Made by a program: the position numbers and the translations under genes. From contig JAFKKN010000010.1 in the NCBI GenBank assembly GCA_017305535.1, forward strand, positions 62,001-126,000: DNA of 64,000 nt, read 5' to 3'. Every line of letters begins with the position of its first letter. Position 1 is the stretch's first letter. The DNA comes from Hyphomicrobiales bacterium (GTDB taxonomy: Bacteria > Pseudomonadota > Alphaproteobacteria > Rhizobiales > Xanthobacteraceae). Positions 34,853 to 44,340 of the stretch are shown here, one piece after another. The notes beneath the pieces are model-generated. The model searched no databases. It worked only from the letters and a program-made list of their open reading frames with translations, and had not been told where the DNA came from.

Positions 34853-35902
34853 CTAGCTCTCGATCCGCACTTGCGCGGAACCGGTTTCGGCGTGGCCGAT
34901 GATCTTTGCCGACGTGAAGCCGGAATCAGCCACTTTCTTCAAAACCGCTTCGGCGTGATCCGGCGCGCAAGCGACTAGAAGTCCACCCGAAGTTTGAGGA
35001 TCGGCCAGCAGATCGCGTTGCCATTCCGGCATGCCGGGCGGCAGTACGATGGAGGCGCCGTAGCTTGCCCAGTTCCGTTTCGACGCGCCGGTGATGAAGC
35101 CGCCCTTGGCCAATTCGTTGGCGCGGGAGAATAGCGGTACTGCCTTGGCGTCGATCACCAGCGACAGTTTCGATTCTCGCGCCATCTCGAACGCGTGGCC
35201 GAGCAGGCCGAAACCGGTGACGTCGGTGATGGCATGAACGGCCCGGTCGGCCGACAGGTCGCCGCCGACGCGATTGAGCTGTGTGGTCGAGGCGACCATC
35301 TCGGCATAGCCGTCGCCGTCGAGCTGGCCTTTCTTGATGGCGGCGGAATAAACCCCGACGCCGAGGCCCTTGGTCAGGATCAGCGCATCGCCCGGCTTGG
35401 CGTCGGCGTTGCGGCGCACCTGTTCGGGCCGGCAGATGCCGATCACCGCGAGGCCGTAGATCGGCTCCGGCGCATCGATGGAATGGCCGCCGCCGATCGG
35501 GAAGCCGGCATCGGCGCAGACCGACGCGCCGCCGCGCAAAATCTCGCGCACCACCTCGACGGAAATCTTGTCGAGCGGCATGCCGAGGATCGCCAGCGCC
35601 AGGATCGGCTTGGCGCCCATGGCGTAGATGTCGGAGATGGCGTTGGTGGCGGCGATGCGGCCGAAGTCGAACGGATCGTCGACCACCGGCATGAAGAAAT
35701 CGGTGGTGGCGACGATGCAGGTGTTGTCGTCGACCTGCCAGACCGCGGCGTCATCGCCGGTGTCGGCGCCGACCAGCAATTGCCGGAACGGTGCGGCGGC
35801 GGGCTGACCGGCCAGCAGTTCCTGCAACACCGATGGCGCAAGCTTGCATCCGCAGCCGCCGCCATGGGCGAGGCTCGTGAGGCGGACGATGGGGGCGTTC
35901 AT
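34853..35902 (-). CDS. selD: Selenide, water dikinase (selenophosphate synthetase)
   Basis: A 349-residue ATP-dependent enzyme making selenophosphate, the selenium donor for SelA. It starts at ATG 35902 behind GGGAG; an in-frame TTG at 35908 is not needed. Catalytic Cys17 and Lys20 in [11 protein letters not shown] are at the same numbers as in E. coli SelD; position 17 is Cys, not Sec. The Asp-rich metal sites are in [13 protein letters not shown] and [16 protein letters not shown], and the glycine-rich [16 protein letters not shown] is present. It is convergent with the sel operon rather than part of it. Confidence 0.97.
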   Translation of the reverse strand: MNAPIVRLTSLAHGGGCGCKLAPSVLQELLAGQPAAAPFRQLLVGADTGDDAAVWQVDDNTCIVATTDFFMPVVDDPFDFGRIAATNAISDIYAMGAKPILALAILGMPLDKISVEVVREILRGGASVCADAGFPIGGGHSIDAPEPIYGLAVIGICRPEQVRRNADAKPGDALILTKGLGVGVYSAAIKKGQLDGDGYAEMVASTTQLNRVGGDLSADRAVHAITDVTGFGLLGHAFEMARESKLSLVIDAKAVPLFSRANELAKGGFITGASKRNWASYGASIVLPPGMPEWQRDLLADPQTSGGLLVACAPDHAEAVLKKVADSGFTSAKIIGHAETGSAQVRIES

Positions 35903-36113
35903 TGTCAAATCTCCCGATCGCGCCGCGCCGCGGCAGGCTCATCGGCATTCCGCGCGCCGCGCGGAGCAGAGAGACAATTCAGATCAGCAAACATAGGCCG
36001 GAACGCGCCGCCGATGCAAACGGACCATGCGTCGCATCGTGAGGTGCGTTCGGTGGAATAATTTCAGAACTTAATCGGAATTTGTTTTGCCGGTAGATTT
36101 GCAACACGAAAAC

Positions 36114-36234
36114 CGTCGTCCCCGCGCAGGCGGGGACCCAGACGCCGCAGCGGCTCGGCTCCATCATCAAGGCGAGTTTCTTTTATAACAACCAATGCCG
36201 GTGGTTATGGGTCCCCGCCTGCGCGGGGACGACG
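36114..36234. repeat. Long extragenic palindromic repeat, copy 3
   Basis: The arms 36114-36140 and 36208-36234 are exact inverted copies, the same 27-base arm as in the copy near 15.5 kb and, apart from one base, the copy near 13.2 kb. The inner 67 bases match the copy at 13162-13282 over most of their length. The left flank TTTGCAACACGAAAACCGTC is shared. It fills the gap 35903-36288 between selD and the acyl-CoA synthetase gene; no gene is supported there. Confidence 0.85.
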
Positions 36235-36288
36235 CGGTGGGTGGGGACACGTTTTGCGGGCGAATTCTATGCGAGTCAGAGAAGTCTC

Positions 36289-37839
36289 TCAAACTATGCG
36301 GCTCTTGCGGTCGCCCCAATAACGGTCGCGCAGCAGCCTCTTGTAAAGTTTGCCGGTCGGCAGGCGCGGCATCTCCTCGATGAAATCGATCGAGCGCGGG
36401 CATTTCTGTCTCGATAAATTCTTCAGGCAGAACTCCGTCAGTTCGTCGGCAAGCGCCTTGTCCGCTGCGATGCCCGGCATCGCCTGTACCACGGCTTTCA
36501 CCTCCTCACCCAGATCCTCGTTCGGCACGCCGAACACTGCGGCGTCGGCGACCTTCGGATGTGTGATCAGCAGGTTCTCGCATTCCTGCGGATAGATGTT
36601 GACGCCGCCGGACACGATCATGAAGGTCGCGCGGTCGGTGAGATAGAGGAAGCCGTCATCGTCGACGTAACCAATGTCGCCGACCGTGCTCATGCTGCCG
36701 TCGGCGGAGCGCGTTTCGGCGGTGCGCTTCGGATCGTTGAAATATTCGAACGGGGTCGCGGTCTTGAACCACAGCGTGCCGGGGGTTTCCTTCGGGCACG
36801 GCTGCATGTTCTCGTCGAGTACATGCAATTCGCCCAGCAGCACCTTGCCGACAGTGCCGCGATGCGCCTGCCATTGCGGCGTGTCGCAGGCGGTAAAGCC
36901 GAGCCCTTCGGTGGCGCCATAATATTCATGGATGATCGGTCCCCACCATGCGATCATCTGCTCCTTCACCTGCGGCGCGCAGGGCGCGGCGGCGTGGATC
37001 GCGATCTCCAGTGAAGAGGTGTCGTAACGCTTGCGCACATCGTCCGGCAGTTTCAGCATGCGCGAGAACATCGTCGGCACGAGTTGGGTATGCGTGGGAC
37101 GATATTTTTCGACCAGTTGCAGGTAATGCTCGGGGTCGAACTTCTCCATGATGATGGCGGTGCCACCGTTGCGGATTACCAGGTTGACCGCTGCCTGCGG
37201 CGCGGAGTGATACAGCGGCGCCGGTGACAGGTAGTTGAGCCCTTCGCGGTAATGCCATAGCTGGTTGAGAAAACCGAACAGCGGCAAGCCCTGCGCCGGA
37301 GGCTGCTCAGGCAGCGGTCGCACGATGCCTTTCGGCCGTCCGGTGGTGCCGGACGAATACAGCATCGCGGTGCCGAGGCTTTCGTCCGCGATCGGCGTGG
37401 CGGGGAAGCCCGCGGTGGCTTCGTCCAGATTGAGGATGGTGCTGCCGTTGCCCGGCCCGTCGACGACGAGGCTGACTTCGACCTTGGGACATTGGCGCAG
37501 TGCTTCCTCGGCCACGGCGCGCTTCTCCTCGGAGAAGATCAGTACGCGGGATTCGCTGTTGATGAGGATGTAGGCGAGTTCGTCGGCCTTCAGAAACGAG
37601 TTGATGCAGGTGAAGTACAGCCCCGCGCGCTCGCCAGCACCGCAGCTTTCGAGATAGCGCGAATTGTTTTCCATGAAGATGGAATAGTGATCGAGGCGGT
37701 TCAGCCCGCGCGAGCGCAGGAAGTGCGCCAGCCGGTTGGTGCGTGCTTCCAGTTCGGCATAGCTGACGGTCTCGCCGGTGCTCGCCATGATGAAAGCGGG
37801 TTGATTGGCGCGCGCCGCAACGTGGGTGCCCGGATACAT
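36289..37839 (-). CDS. Acyl-CoA synthetase (AMP-forming, ANL superfamily)
   Basis: A 516-residue enzyme from ATG 37839 (MYPGTHVAARANQPAFIMAS); a longer in-frame start upstream adds only arginine-rich sequence. The P-loop motif is AMLYSSGTTGRPKGIVRPLP, the A5 motif is HEYYGATEGLGF, the A7 region is TVGDIGYVDDDGFLYLTDRA, and the C-terminal acylation-site region is LPRLPTGKLYKRLLR-like (MPRLPTGKLYKRLLRDRYW). It activates a fatty or aromatic acid as CoA thioester. The preceding gap 37840-38134 has no supported gene. Substrate class cannot be assigned. Confidence 0.9.
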   Translation of the reverse strand: MYPGTHVAARANQPAFIMASTGETVSYAELEARTNRLAHFLRSRGLNRLDHYSIFMENNSRYLESCGAGERAGLYFTCINSFLKADELAYILINSESRVLIFSEEKRAVAEEALRQCPKVEVSLVVDGPGNGSTILNLDEATAGFPATPIADESLGTAMLYSSGTTGRPKGIVRPLPEQPPAQGLPLFGFLNQLWHYREGLNYLSPAPLYHSAPQAAVNLVIRNGGTAIIMEKFDPEHYLQLVEKYRPTHTQLVPTMFSRMLKLPDDVRKRYDTSSLEIAIHAAAPCAPQVKEQMIAWWGPIIHEYYGATEGLGFTACDTPQWQAHRGTVGKVLLGELHVLDENMQPCPKETPGTLWFKTATPFEYFNDPKRTAETRSADGSMSTVGDIGYVDDDGFLYLTDRATFMIVSGGVNIYPQECENLLITHPKVADAAVFGVPNEDLGEEVKAVVQAMPGIAADKALADELTEFCLKNLSRQKCPRSIDFIEEMPRLPTGKLYKRLLRDRYWGDRKSRIV

Positions 37840-38134
37840 TCTGTGTCGACTCCCTGATGGATGGTCCCGCCGGGTTGGCCCGGTCGTTGGTGAAGGACGG
37901 ACAGAATATCGCCGCCAAGGCGGCTGGCAAGACGGGACGGCGAGGTGCGACACTGGCGTTATTCCAACGACGCAATGGTAAAAATTGCGGGATCGTCTAT
38001 AGAGGCGTCGGTCTCATCCACGCTATTGGATACGCATGCCGGTCCGGACGTCAGCTTTACGTATCTCGCCAGTCAGACGATGTTGCGATGCAGCGGAGGC
38101 GTTGCCCGCAGCCGTTGTGACAGGCAGATAGATC

Positions 38135-39814
38135 ATGACGGATCTCGCGCGCGAAGCGGTGGACGACTACGGCGCGGGATTGCCTGGCAAGGCGGACAAT
38201 TTTTTCATTTGGCGGATGGTGCGCGCGGTGTTGTCGCGCGATCCTTACGATCTGGCGTCGCTGGTATTGCTCGCGGTGCTGGTCGGACTGGTGATCGCGA
38301 CGTTCCGAGACTATGCCATCACCAATGACGAATGGATTCAGCATCGCTATGGCGAATTGATCGTCGCTTACTATAAGAGCGGCTTCACGGACCGCGCGGT
38401 GTTTGAACTCGACAACCTGTATCTTTACGGCGGGTTGTTCGATAGCGCGGCGATCCTGCTCGGTCGCATCGTGCCGATGGATATTTACGATCTGCGTCAT
38501 CTGCTGTGCGGGCTGATCGGCGTCGGCGGTTTGGCGGCCGCGATGGCAACCGCGCGGATGATCGCAGGCGCGCGGGCCGGATGGCTGACCGGACTGGCGC
38601 TCGCGGTGTGCGGCTCGTGGTACGGCACCATGTTTCATCACAGCAAGGACATTCCGCTCGCGGCCGCGATGGCCGGCGCGCTGTATTTCCTGATGCGCGC
38701 GGCGCGCGATCTGCCGAATCCGAAGCCGCGCCATATCGTCGGCTTCGGGCTGATGACCGGTGCGGCGCTCGGCATCAAGGTGCTTGGCCTGTTGCTGGTC
38801 GGCTATGTCGGCGTGATGATCCTGCTCAGCATCCCGGCTTCGATGCCGCTGACTTCCCGCGAGGCGCGGCGCTTCGTCTGGGCCTCGTTCATCCGGTTCG
38901 TCCCGGCGCTGGCGATCGCCTATGTCATCATGATCGTGACATGGCCGTGGTCGGCGCTGTCGCCGCTCAATCCGATCCGTGGCTTGTTCAGCTTCGCGGA
39001 GTTTCACTACAACATCCGCACCGTGCTCGACGGCACCGTGTATCGGATGGCGACGATCCCGCGTCTCTACGTGCCGATCTACATTCTGATCAAGCTGCCA
39101 TTGCTGGTGCTGGCTGGCGCGATGCTGGCGATGGCGTTTGCCGCGTCCGCGGTCATCGCGAGAGTCGGGCTGGACCGGCGCGCGCGCAACGAGGTGGCGA
39201 TGGTGAGTTTCGCCGCGATCTTCCCGGTGTTGTGCGAGGTGGTGGCGCATGGCCCGGCGTTTTGCGGGCTGCGCCATTTCCTGTTCGTGCTGCCGCCGAT
39301 CGCCATTCTGGCCGGGATCGGTTTGGACCGCATCGTGGCGCGGCTGTCCGCGATGCGTCGCCAACTCGGCATCGCGGCGCTGGCGATTGTGGTCGTCGGC
39401 TTCGGCTGGAATGCGGTGACGCTGGTTCGTCTGCACCCTTACGAATATCTGGTGTTCAATCCGCTGGTCGGTGGCCTCGAAGGTGCGTCGCGCCGCTACG
39501 CCATGGACTACTGGTTCACCATCATGCCGGAGGCGGTGGACGGGTTGGAAGCCTATCTCGACCGCACCGAGCCGGGGGCAAGCCGCGATCCCAGGCACAG
39601 CTATTCAGTGGCGATCTGCGGTGAGCGTGCGGCGTTCCTGAAAAAGGCCAGGCCGCATTTTCACTGGGCCGAAGTCTGGGAGACCGCTGATTTCTTCATC
39701 GCCCCGACCCACATGAATTGCGACCGCGACAGCCAGGGCAAGGTGGTGGTGACGGTCAAGCGCCTCGGTGTTCCGCTCGGTTATGTGAAGGATCAGCGGG
39801 CCCGACGGTCGTAA
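38135..39814 (+). CDS. Polytopic membrane glycosyltransferase-like protein (GT39/ArnT-like)
   Basis: A 559-residue integral membrane protein with about ten hydrophobic helices. The first extracytoplasmic loop contains ITNDEWIQHRYGELI, matching the acidic (D/E) motif region of GT-C enzymes such as PMT and ArnT, which use polyprenyl-phosphate sugars. GTMFHHSKDIPLAAAMAGAL and HGPAFCGLRHFLFVLPP are further conserved-looking segments. The C-terminal 100 residues are soluble. It probably transfers a sugar to lipid or protein on the periplasmic side. Neighbours give no hint of pathway. Confidence 0.7.
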   Translation: MTDLAREAVDDYGAGLPGKADNFFIWRMVRAVLSRDPYDLASLVLLAVLVGLVIATFRDYAITNDEWIQHRYGELIVAYYKSGFTDRAVFELDNLYLYGGLFDSAAILLGRIVPMDIYDLRHLLCGLIGVGGLAAAMATARMIAGARAGWLTGLALAVCGSWYGTMFHHSKDIPLAAAMAGALYFLMRAARDLPNPKPRHIVGFGLMTGAALGIKVLGLLLVGYVGVMILLSIPASMPLTSREARRFVWASFIRFVPALAIAYVIMIVTWPWSALSPLNPIRGLFSFAEFHYNIRTVLDGTVYRMATIPRLYVPIYILIKLPLLVLAGAMLAMAFAASAVIARVGLDRRARNEVAMVSFAAIFPVLCEVVAHGPAFCGLRHFLFVLPPIAILAGIGLDRIVARLSAMRRQLGIAALAIVVVGFGWNAVTLVRLHPYEYLVFNPLVGGLEGASRRYAMDYWFTIMPEAVDGLEAYLDRTEPGASRDPRHSYSVAICGERAAFLKKARPHFHWAEVWETADFFIAPTHMNCDRDSQGKVVVTVKRLGVPLGYVKDQRARRS

Positions 39815-39856
39815 CCCTGCTGCCCCGGGGCCGATAATTGTGTTAATGATACTGCC

Positions 39857-41962
39857 ATGAACGCCAACGTCAAAATCGAAATCGGCCACTCCACCTGTCC
39901 GCACGATTGTCCGTCCGCCTGTGCGCTCGATGTCGAGGTGATCGACGGCTCGACCATCGGCCGGGTGCGCGGCTCGAAGTTGCAGACCTATACCGCCGGC
40001 GTCGTCTGCGCCAAGGTCGGGCGCTACAGTGAGCGCATCAATCATCCGGATCGCGTCAGGTATCCGCTGCGTCGGGTCGGCGCGAAAGGTGAGGGCCGTT
40101 TCGAACGCATCTCGTGGGATGAGGCGCTGGACGAGATCGCCGCGCGTTTCAATGCGGCGGAACGTGAATTCGGCGGAGAGTCAGTCTGGCCCTATTACTA
40201 TGCCGGCACCATGGGGCTTGTGATGCGCGACGGCATCAACCGCCTGTCGCACGTCAAGAAGTATTCGCGTTTCTACAGCACCATCTGCTCGACCATCGCG
40301 TGGGCCGGTTACGGCGCGGGCACCGGCAAGGTGATGGGCGTCGATCCGCGCGAGATGGCGAAGTCCGATCTCGTGGTGATCTGGGGCACCAATCCCGTCT
40401 CCACGCAGGTCAACGTGATGACCCACGCCACCCGCGCGCGCAAGGAGCGCGGCGCGCGTATCGCGGCCGTCGACGTCTACGACAACGAGACGATGAAGCA
40501 GGCCGACATCAAGATCCTGCTGCGGCCGGGCACCGATGGCGCGTTCGCCTGTGGTGTGATGCATGTGCTGTTTCGCGAAGGCTTTGCCGATCGCGCCTAT
40601 CTTGCGAAATATACCGACTGTCCCGACGAGCTTGAGGCGCATCTCGCAAGCCGCACGCCGGAATGGGCGTCGGCGATTTGCGGCGTGCCGGTCGCGGAGA
40701 TCGAAGCTTTCGCGCGGGCGGTGGGTGAGACGAAACGCTCGTACTTCCGCCTCGGTTACGGCTTTACCCGCAGCCGCAACGGCGCGGCACAGATGCATGC
40801 GGCGTTGTGCATTCCCGCCGTCACCGGCGCGTGGCAGTACGAAGGCGGTGGCGCGTTCTTCAACAACGGTGCGATCTGGAAGTTCGACAAGACGCTGATC
40901 GAAGGGCTCGACGTCGTCGACAAGAGCACGCGGCGGCTCGATCAGTCCAAGATCGGTCGCATCCTCACCGGCGATTCCGAGGCGCTGAAGGGCGGCGGTC
41001 CGGTGAAGGCGATGCTGATCCAGAACACCAATCCGGTGACGGTGGCGCCGGAGCAGGCGCTTGTGCGGCAGGGTTTTGCGCGTGAAGATCTGTTCGTCGC
41101 GGTGCATGAGCAGTTCATGACCGAGACCGCGCAGATGGCCGATATCGTGCTGCCCGCGACGATGTTTCTTGAGCACGACGACCTCTATTACGGCGGTGGC
41201 CATCAGCATATTTCGGTCGGCGCCAAGCTGGTCGAACCGCCCGGCGAATGCCGCTCCAATCATGAAGTGTTGCAGGGGATCGCGAAGCGCGTCGGCGCGA
41301 AGCATCCGGCGTTCGAGATGACCGCGCGCGAAGTGATCGATGGGACGTTGCAGGCCAGCGGCCATGGCAGCGTCGAAGGCCTGCTGGCCGATCTGTGGCG
41401 CGACTTGCAGCCGGATTTCCGCGCCTCGCATTTTCTCGACGGCTTCGGCCACAGCGACGGCAAGTTCCACTTCAAGGCGGATTGGCCGAACGTGCCGGTG
41501 CCGGTCAACGAGCGCAACGGCGCGTGGGACAAGATGCCGGCTCTGCCGGATCATTGGGCGGTGATTGAGGCTGCGGACGAGGTGCATCCGTTCCGGCTCG
41601 CCACCAGTCCGTCGCGGAGTTTCCTCAATACCACGTTCAACGAAACGCCGTCATCGAAGGCGCGCGAGGGCGTGCCGTCGGTGATGATCCATCCCGATGA
41701 TGCGCGCGGCCTCGATATCGTCGATGGCGATCTGGTGACGCTCGGCAACACGCGCGGCGAGACGCATCTCACCGCGCGGCTGTTTCCCGGCGTGCGGCGC
41801 GGCGTGCTGATCGCGGAATCGGTGCACCCGAACCACGCTCATGTCGGCAATCGCGGCATCAACATGCTGACCGGCGCGGAAGCGGTCGCGCCCTATGGCG
41901 GCGCGGCGTTCCACGACAACAAGGTGTGGGTGCGCAAGGCGGCTGCGGGATTGTCGCGCTGA
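39857..41962 (+). CDS. Molybdopterin oxidoreductase (DMSO reductase superfamily), cytoplasmic
   Basis: A 701-residue catalytic subunit expected to bind bis-MGD and one [4Fe-4S] cluster, with ligands Cys14, Cys18, Cys22 and Cys51 (STCPHDCPSACAL and GVVCAKVGR). There is no Tat signal, so it is cytoplasmic. The central domain has WGTNPVSTQVNVMTHATRAR, and the C-terminal molybdopterin-binding domain SPSRSFLNTTFNE and VMIHPDDARGLDIVDGD. No Fe-S or membrane partner subunit is adjacent. It is translationally coupled (TGATG) to an isopropylmalate-dehydrogenase-like gene. The physiological substrate is unknown; this group contains many unassigned single-subunit enzymes. Confidence 0.87.
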   Translation: MNANVKIEIGHSTCPHDCPSACALDVEVIDGSTIGRVRGSKLQTYTAGVVCAKVGRYSERINHPDRVRYPLRRVGAKGEGRFERISWDEALDEIAARFNAAEREFGGESVWPYYYAGTMGLVMRDGINRLSHVKKYSRFYSTICSTIAWAGYGAGTGKVMGVDPREMAKSDLVVIWGTNPVSTQVNVMTHATRARKERGARIAAVDVYDNETMKQADIKILLRPGTDGAFACGVMHVLFREGFADRAYLAKYTDCPDELEAHLASRTPEWASAICGVPVAEIEAFARAVGETKRSYFRLGYGFTRSRNGAAQMHAALCIPAVTGAWQYEGGGAFFNNGAIWKFDKTLIEGLDVVDKSTRRLDQSKIGRILTGDSEALKGGGPVKAMLIQNTNPVTVAPEQALVRQGFAREDLFVAVHEQFMTETAQMADIVLPATMFLEHDDLYYGGGHQHISVGAKLVEPPGECRSNHEVLQGIAKRVGAKHPAFEMTAREVIDGTLQASGHGSVEGLLADLWRDLQPDFRASHFLDGFGHSDGKFHFKADWPNVPVPVNERNGAWDKMPALPDHWAVIEAADEVHPFRLATSPSRSFLNTTFNETPSSKAREGVPSVMIHPDDARGLDIVDGDLVTLGNTRGETHLTARLFPGVRRGVLIAESVHPNHAHVGNRGINMLTGAEAVAPYGGAAFHDNKVWVRKAAAGLSR

Positions 41963-43041
41963 TGGCGGCGCTCGAAGCATTTCACATCGCGGTGCTTGCG
42001 GGCGACGGCATCGGCCCCGAGGTGATGGCACCGGCGCTGGGGGTGCTGCGACGGATCGAGGCGACAACTACACTTAAATTCCGCTTCACGGACGCACCTG
42101 CCGGCGCAACCCACTATCAGCAGACCGGCAAATCGATGCCGGAGTCGACCATCAAGCTCTGCGACGAGGCCGACGCCATTCTGCTCGGCGCCTGCGGGCT
42201 GCCGCATATCCGCTACCCCGACAATACCGAGATCGCGCCGCAGATCGAATTGCGGATGATCTTCGATCTCTATGCCGGCGTGCGGCCCGCGCGGCTCATT
42301 CCCGGCGTGCCGAGTCCGATCGTCGGCGCGGCGGAGCATGGCATCGACCTGGTGCTGATCCGTGAGTCCACCGAAGGCCTGTTCGCCTCGATGGGCAAGG
42401 GCGTCGTCACCGCCGACGAGGCGCGCGAGACCATGGTGATCACGCGCAAGACGTCGCAGCGGCTGTTCGAGTTTTCCTTCCGTCTCGCGGAACGCCGCAA
42501 GGCGCGCGGCAGGAAGGGGCAACTGGCCTGCGTCGACAAGGCGAATGTGTTCAAGGCATTTGCCTACTTTCGCGGCCTGTTCGATGAAGCGGCGGCGCGC
42601 CATCCTGATGTCGAAACGTCCCGCGTCTATGTCGATGCCTGCTCGGCGATGCTGGTGAAGCGGCCGTGGGATTTCGACGTGCTGGTAACCGAGAACATGT
42701 TCGGCGATATCCTCTCCGATCTCACCGCCGGGTTGATCGGCGGGCTCGGCATGGCGCCTTCCGCCGACATCGGCGACCGCCATGCGGTATTCCAGCCCTG
42801 TCATGGCACCGCGCCGGACATCATGGGGCAGGGCAAGGCCAACCCCACCGCGATGATCCTGTCGGTCGCGCTGCTGCTGGACTGGCTGGCCGACAAGCAT
42901 CGACTTCCCGAAGCAGCCACAGCCGCCGTGCGCATCGAGCGCGCGGTTGACAAGGCCTATGCAGATGGCATCAAACCGATGGAGTTCGGTGGCCGCGACG
43001 GCACGGCGGAGATCGCCCGCGCCGTCATCGCCGGACTGTAA
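41962..43041 (+). CDS. Isocitrate/isopropylmalate dehydrogenase family protein
   Basis: A 359-residue NAD(P)-dependent beta-decarboxylating dehydrogenase. It starts at ATG 41962, sharing a base with the molybdoenzyme stop. The N-terminal nucleotide-fold segment AVLAGDGIGPEVMAPALGVL, the substrate loop LIRESTEGLFASMG, the Lys in CVDKANVFKAF, and the metal Asp residues in TENMFGDILSDLTAGLIGGL are visible. CHGTAPDIMGQGKANP follows. Compared with LeuB the substrate loop ESTEGLFASM is closer to tartrate or other malate-type dehydrogenases, so the substrate is probably a hydroxy-dicarboxylate other than isopropylmalate. Confidence 0.87.
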   Translation: MAALEAFHIAVLAGDGIGPEVMAPALGVLRRIEATTTLKFRFTDAPAGATHYQQTGKSMPESTIKLCDEADAILLGACGLPHIRYPDNTEIAPQIELRMIFDLYAGVRPARLIPGVPSPIVGAAEHGIDLVLIRESTEGLFASMGKGVVTADEARETMVITRKTSQRLFEFSFRLAERRKARGRKGQLACVDKANVFKAFAYFRGLFDEAAARHPDVETSRVYVDACSAMLVKRPWDFDVLVTENMFGDILSDLTAGLIGGLGMAPSADIGDRHAVFQPCHGTAPDIMGQGKANPTAMILSVALLLDWLADKHRLPEAATAAVRIERAVDKAYADGIKPMEFGGRDGTAEIARAVIAGL

Positions 43042-43073
43042 CGAACAACAAACGAGCCTGAGGACTGGACGCC

Positions 43074-44129
43074 ATGAAGAGTTTCAAGGTCACCGATTTC
43101 AACGCACCCTTGACGGAGGTGAATGAGCCGACGCCGCAACCGACCGGAACGCAGGTGCTGATCAAGGTGAAGGCCGCCGGCGTCTGCCACAGCGATCTGC
43201 ACATCTGGGAAGGTGGTTACGATCTCGGTCACGGCCGCAAGCCGCTGTCGCTGAAGGATCGCGGCGTGTCGCTGCCGCGCACCATGGGTCATGAGACGGT
43301 CGGCGAAGTGGTGGCGATCGGGCCTGATGCCAAAGGTAATCTCAAGGTCGGCGATATCTGTCTGGTCTATCCGTGGCTCGGCTGTGGCAAGTGCGAACTC
43401 TGCCTCGCGGATCAGGAGAACATGTGCCTGAAAGGCAATTCGCTCGGTGTGTTCTGCGACGGCGGGTATGCCGACTACATGACGGTGCCGAACGCGAAGT
43501 ATCTCATCAACCTGAAGGGCCTCGATCCGGTCACCGCCGCGCCTTACGCCTGCTCCGGCGTCACCACCTACAGCGCGCTGAAGAAGGTGGAATCGGTGCT
43601 GCATCATCCGATCGTTATTTTCGGCGCGGGCGGCCTTGGCTTGATGGCCTTGTCGCTGCTCAAGGCGATGGGCGGGAAGGGCGCGATCGTGGTCGATATC
43701 GATCCGCGCAAGCGCGAAGCCGCCATCGCGGCTGGCGCGATTGGCGCCGTTGATGGCGCTGCTGCCGACGCCGTCGAGCAGATCGCAGCAAAAGCGGGTG
43801 GTCCAGTTTATGGCGCGATCGATCTGGTCGGCAATGAGCAGACCGCGCAACTCGGCTTCGATTGTTTGACCAAGGGCGGCAAGCTGGTGATGGTCGGCCT
43901 GTTCGGTGGCGGCGCGCCGTGGGCGTTGCCGTTGATCGCGATGAAGGCGGTGACCATTCAGGGTAGCTATGTTGGTAACCTGCGCGAAACCGAAGAACTG
44001 CTCGATCTGGTGCGCACCAAGAAAATCCCGCCGATCCCGGTCACCACGATGCCGCTCGAGAAAGCCGACGCCGCGCTGCGCAGCCTCAAGGAAGGCAAGC
44101 TGGTCGGTCGTGCGGTGCTGACGCCCTGA
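43074..44129 (+). CDS. Zinc-dependent alcohol dehydrogenase (MDR family)
   Basis: A 351-residue NAD(P)-dependent alcohol dehydrogenase. Catalytic zinc ligands lie in AGVCHSDLHIWEGG (Cys, with His/Asp relay) and MGHETVGEV; structural zinc ligands are the four Cys of LGCGKCELCLADQENMCLKG. The nucleotide motif is IFGAGGLGLMALSLLKAMGG followed by an acidic residue in VVDIDPRKR, favouring NAD. It starts 32 bases after the preceding gene behind CTGAGGA, so it may be in the same transcript. Substrate unknown. A repeat hairpin follows. Confidence 0.93.
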   Translation: MKSFKVTDFNAPLTEVNEPTPQPTGTQVLIKVKAAGVCHSDLHIWEGGYDLGHGRKPLSLKDRGVSLPRTMGHETVGEVVAIGPDAKGNLKVGDICLVYPWLGCGKCELCLADQENMCLKGNSLGVFCDGGYADYMTVPNAKYLINLKGLDPVTAAPYACSGVTTYSALKKVESVLHHPIVIFGAGGLGLMALSLLKAMGGKGAIVVDIDPRKREAAIAAGAIGAVDGAAADAVEQIAAKAGGPVYGAIDLVGNEQTAQLGFDCLTKGGKLVMVGLFGGGAPWALPLIAMKAVTIQGSYVGNLRETEELLDLVRTKKIPPIPVTTMPLEKADAALRSLKEGKLVGRAVLTP

Positions 44130-44158
44130 TATTCTTGGTCATAACCGATCTCTTCCGT

Positions 44159-44281
44159 CATGCCCGGCCTTGTGCCGGGCATGCACGTCTTACGGGCCGT
44201 GCAAGATCAAAGACGTGGATGGCCGGGACATAGGCGAGCAAAGCGACGCCGTTCTTCGAACGGCTATATCCGGCCATGACG
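44159..44281. repeat. Mosaic extragenic repeat between convergent genes
   Basis: CATGCCCGGC (44159-44168) and GCCGGGCATG (44174-44183) form a perfect ten-base hairpin with loop CTTGT that could terminate both convergent genes. It is followed by GTGGATGGCCGGGACATA, one copy of the 36-base hairpin unit (44233-44268, one base different from the tandem pair near 19.4 kb) and CCGGCCATGAC. The unit sits at the same place within the same host repeat as at 19.4 kb. Confidence 0.8.
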
Positions 44282-44340
44282 AGTTGTTGGTTCTATCTGA
44301 ACGAGACTTGTTCTGGGTTAGGCTGGCGTCGCTCTGCCAT

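Noticed and set aside
37840-38134. Short plus-strand frame in the gap before the membrane glycosyltransferase
   Set aside because: No ribosome-binding site, no motif, Arg/Gly-rich composition; treated as intergenic with nothing else supported.
38057-39598. Long open frame (513 codons) opposite the membrane glycosyltransferase gene
   Set aside because: Extremely His/Arg/Gln-rich mirror of hydrophobic codons; a shadow.
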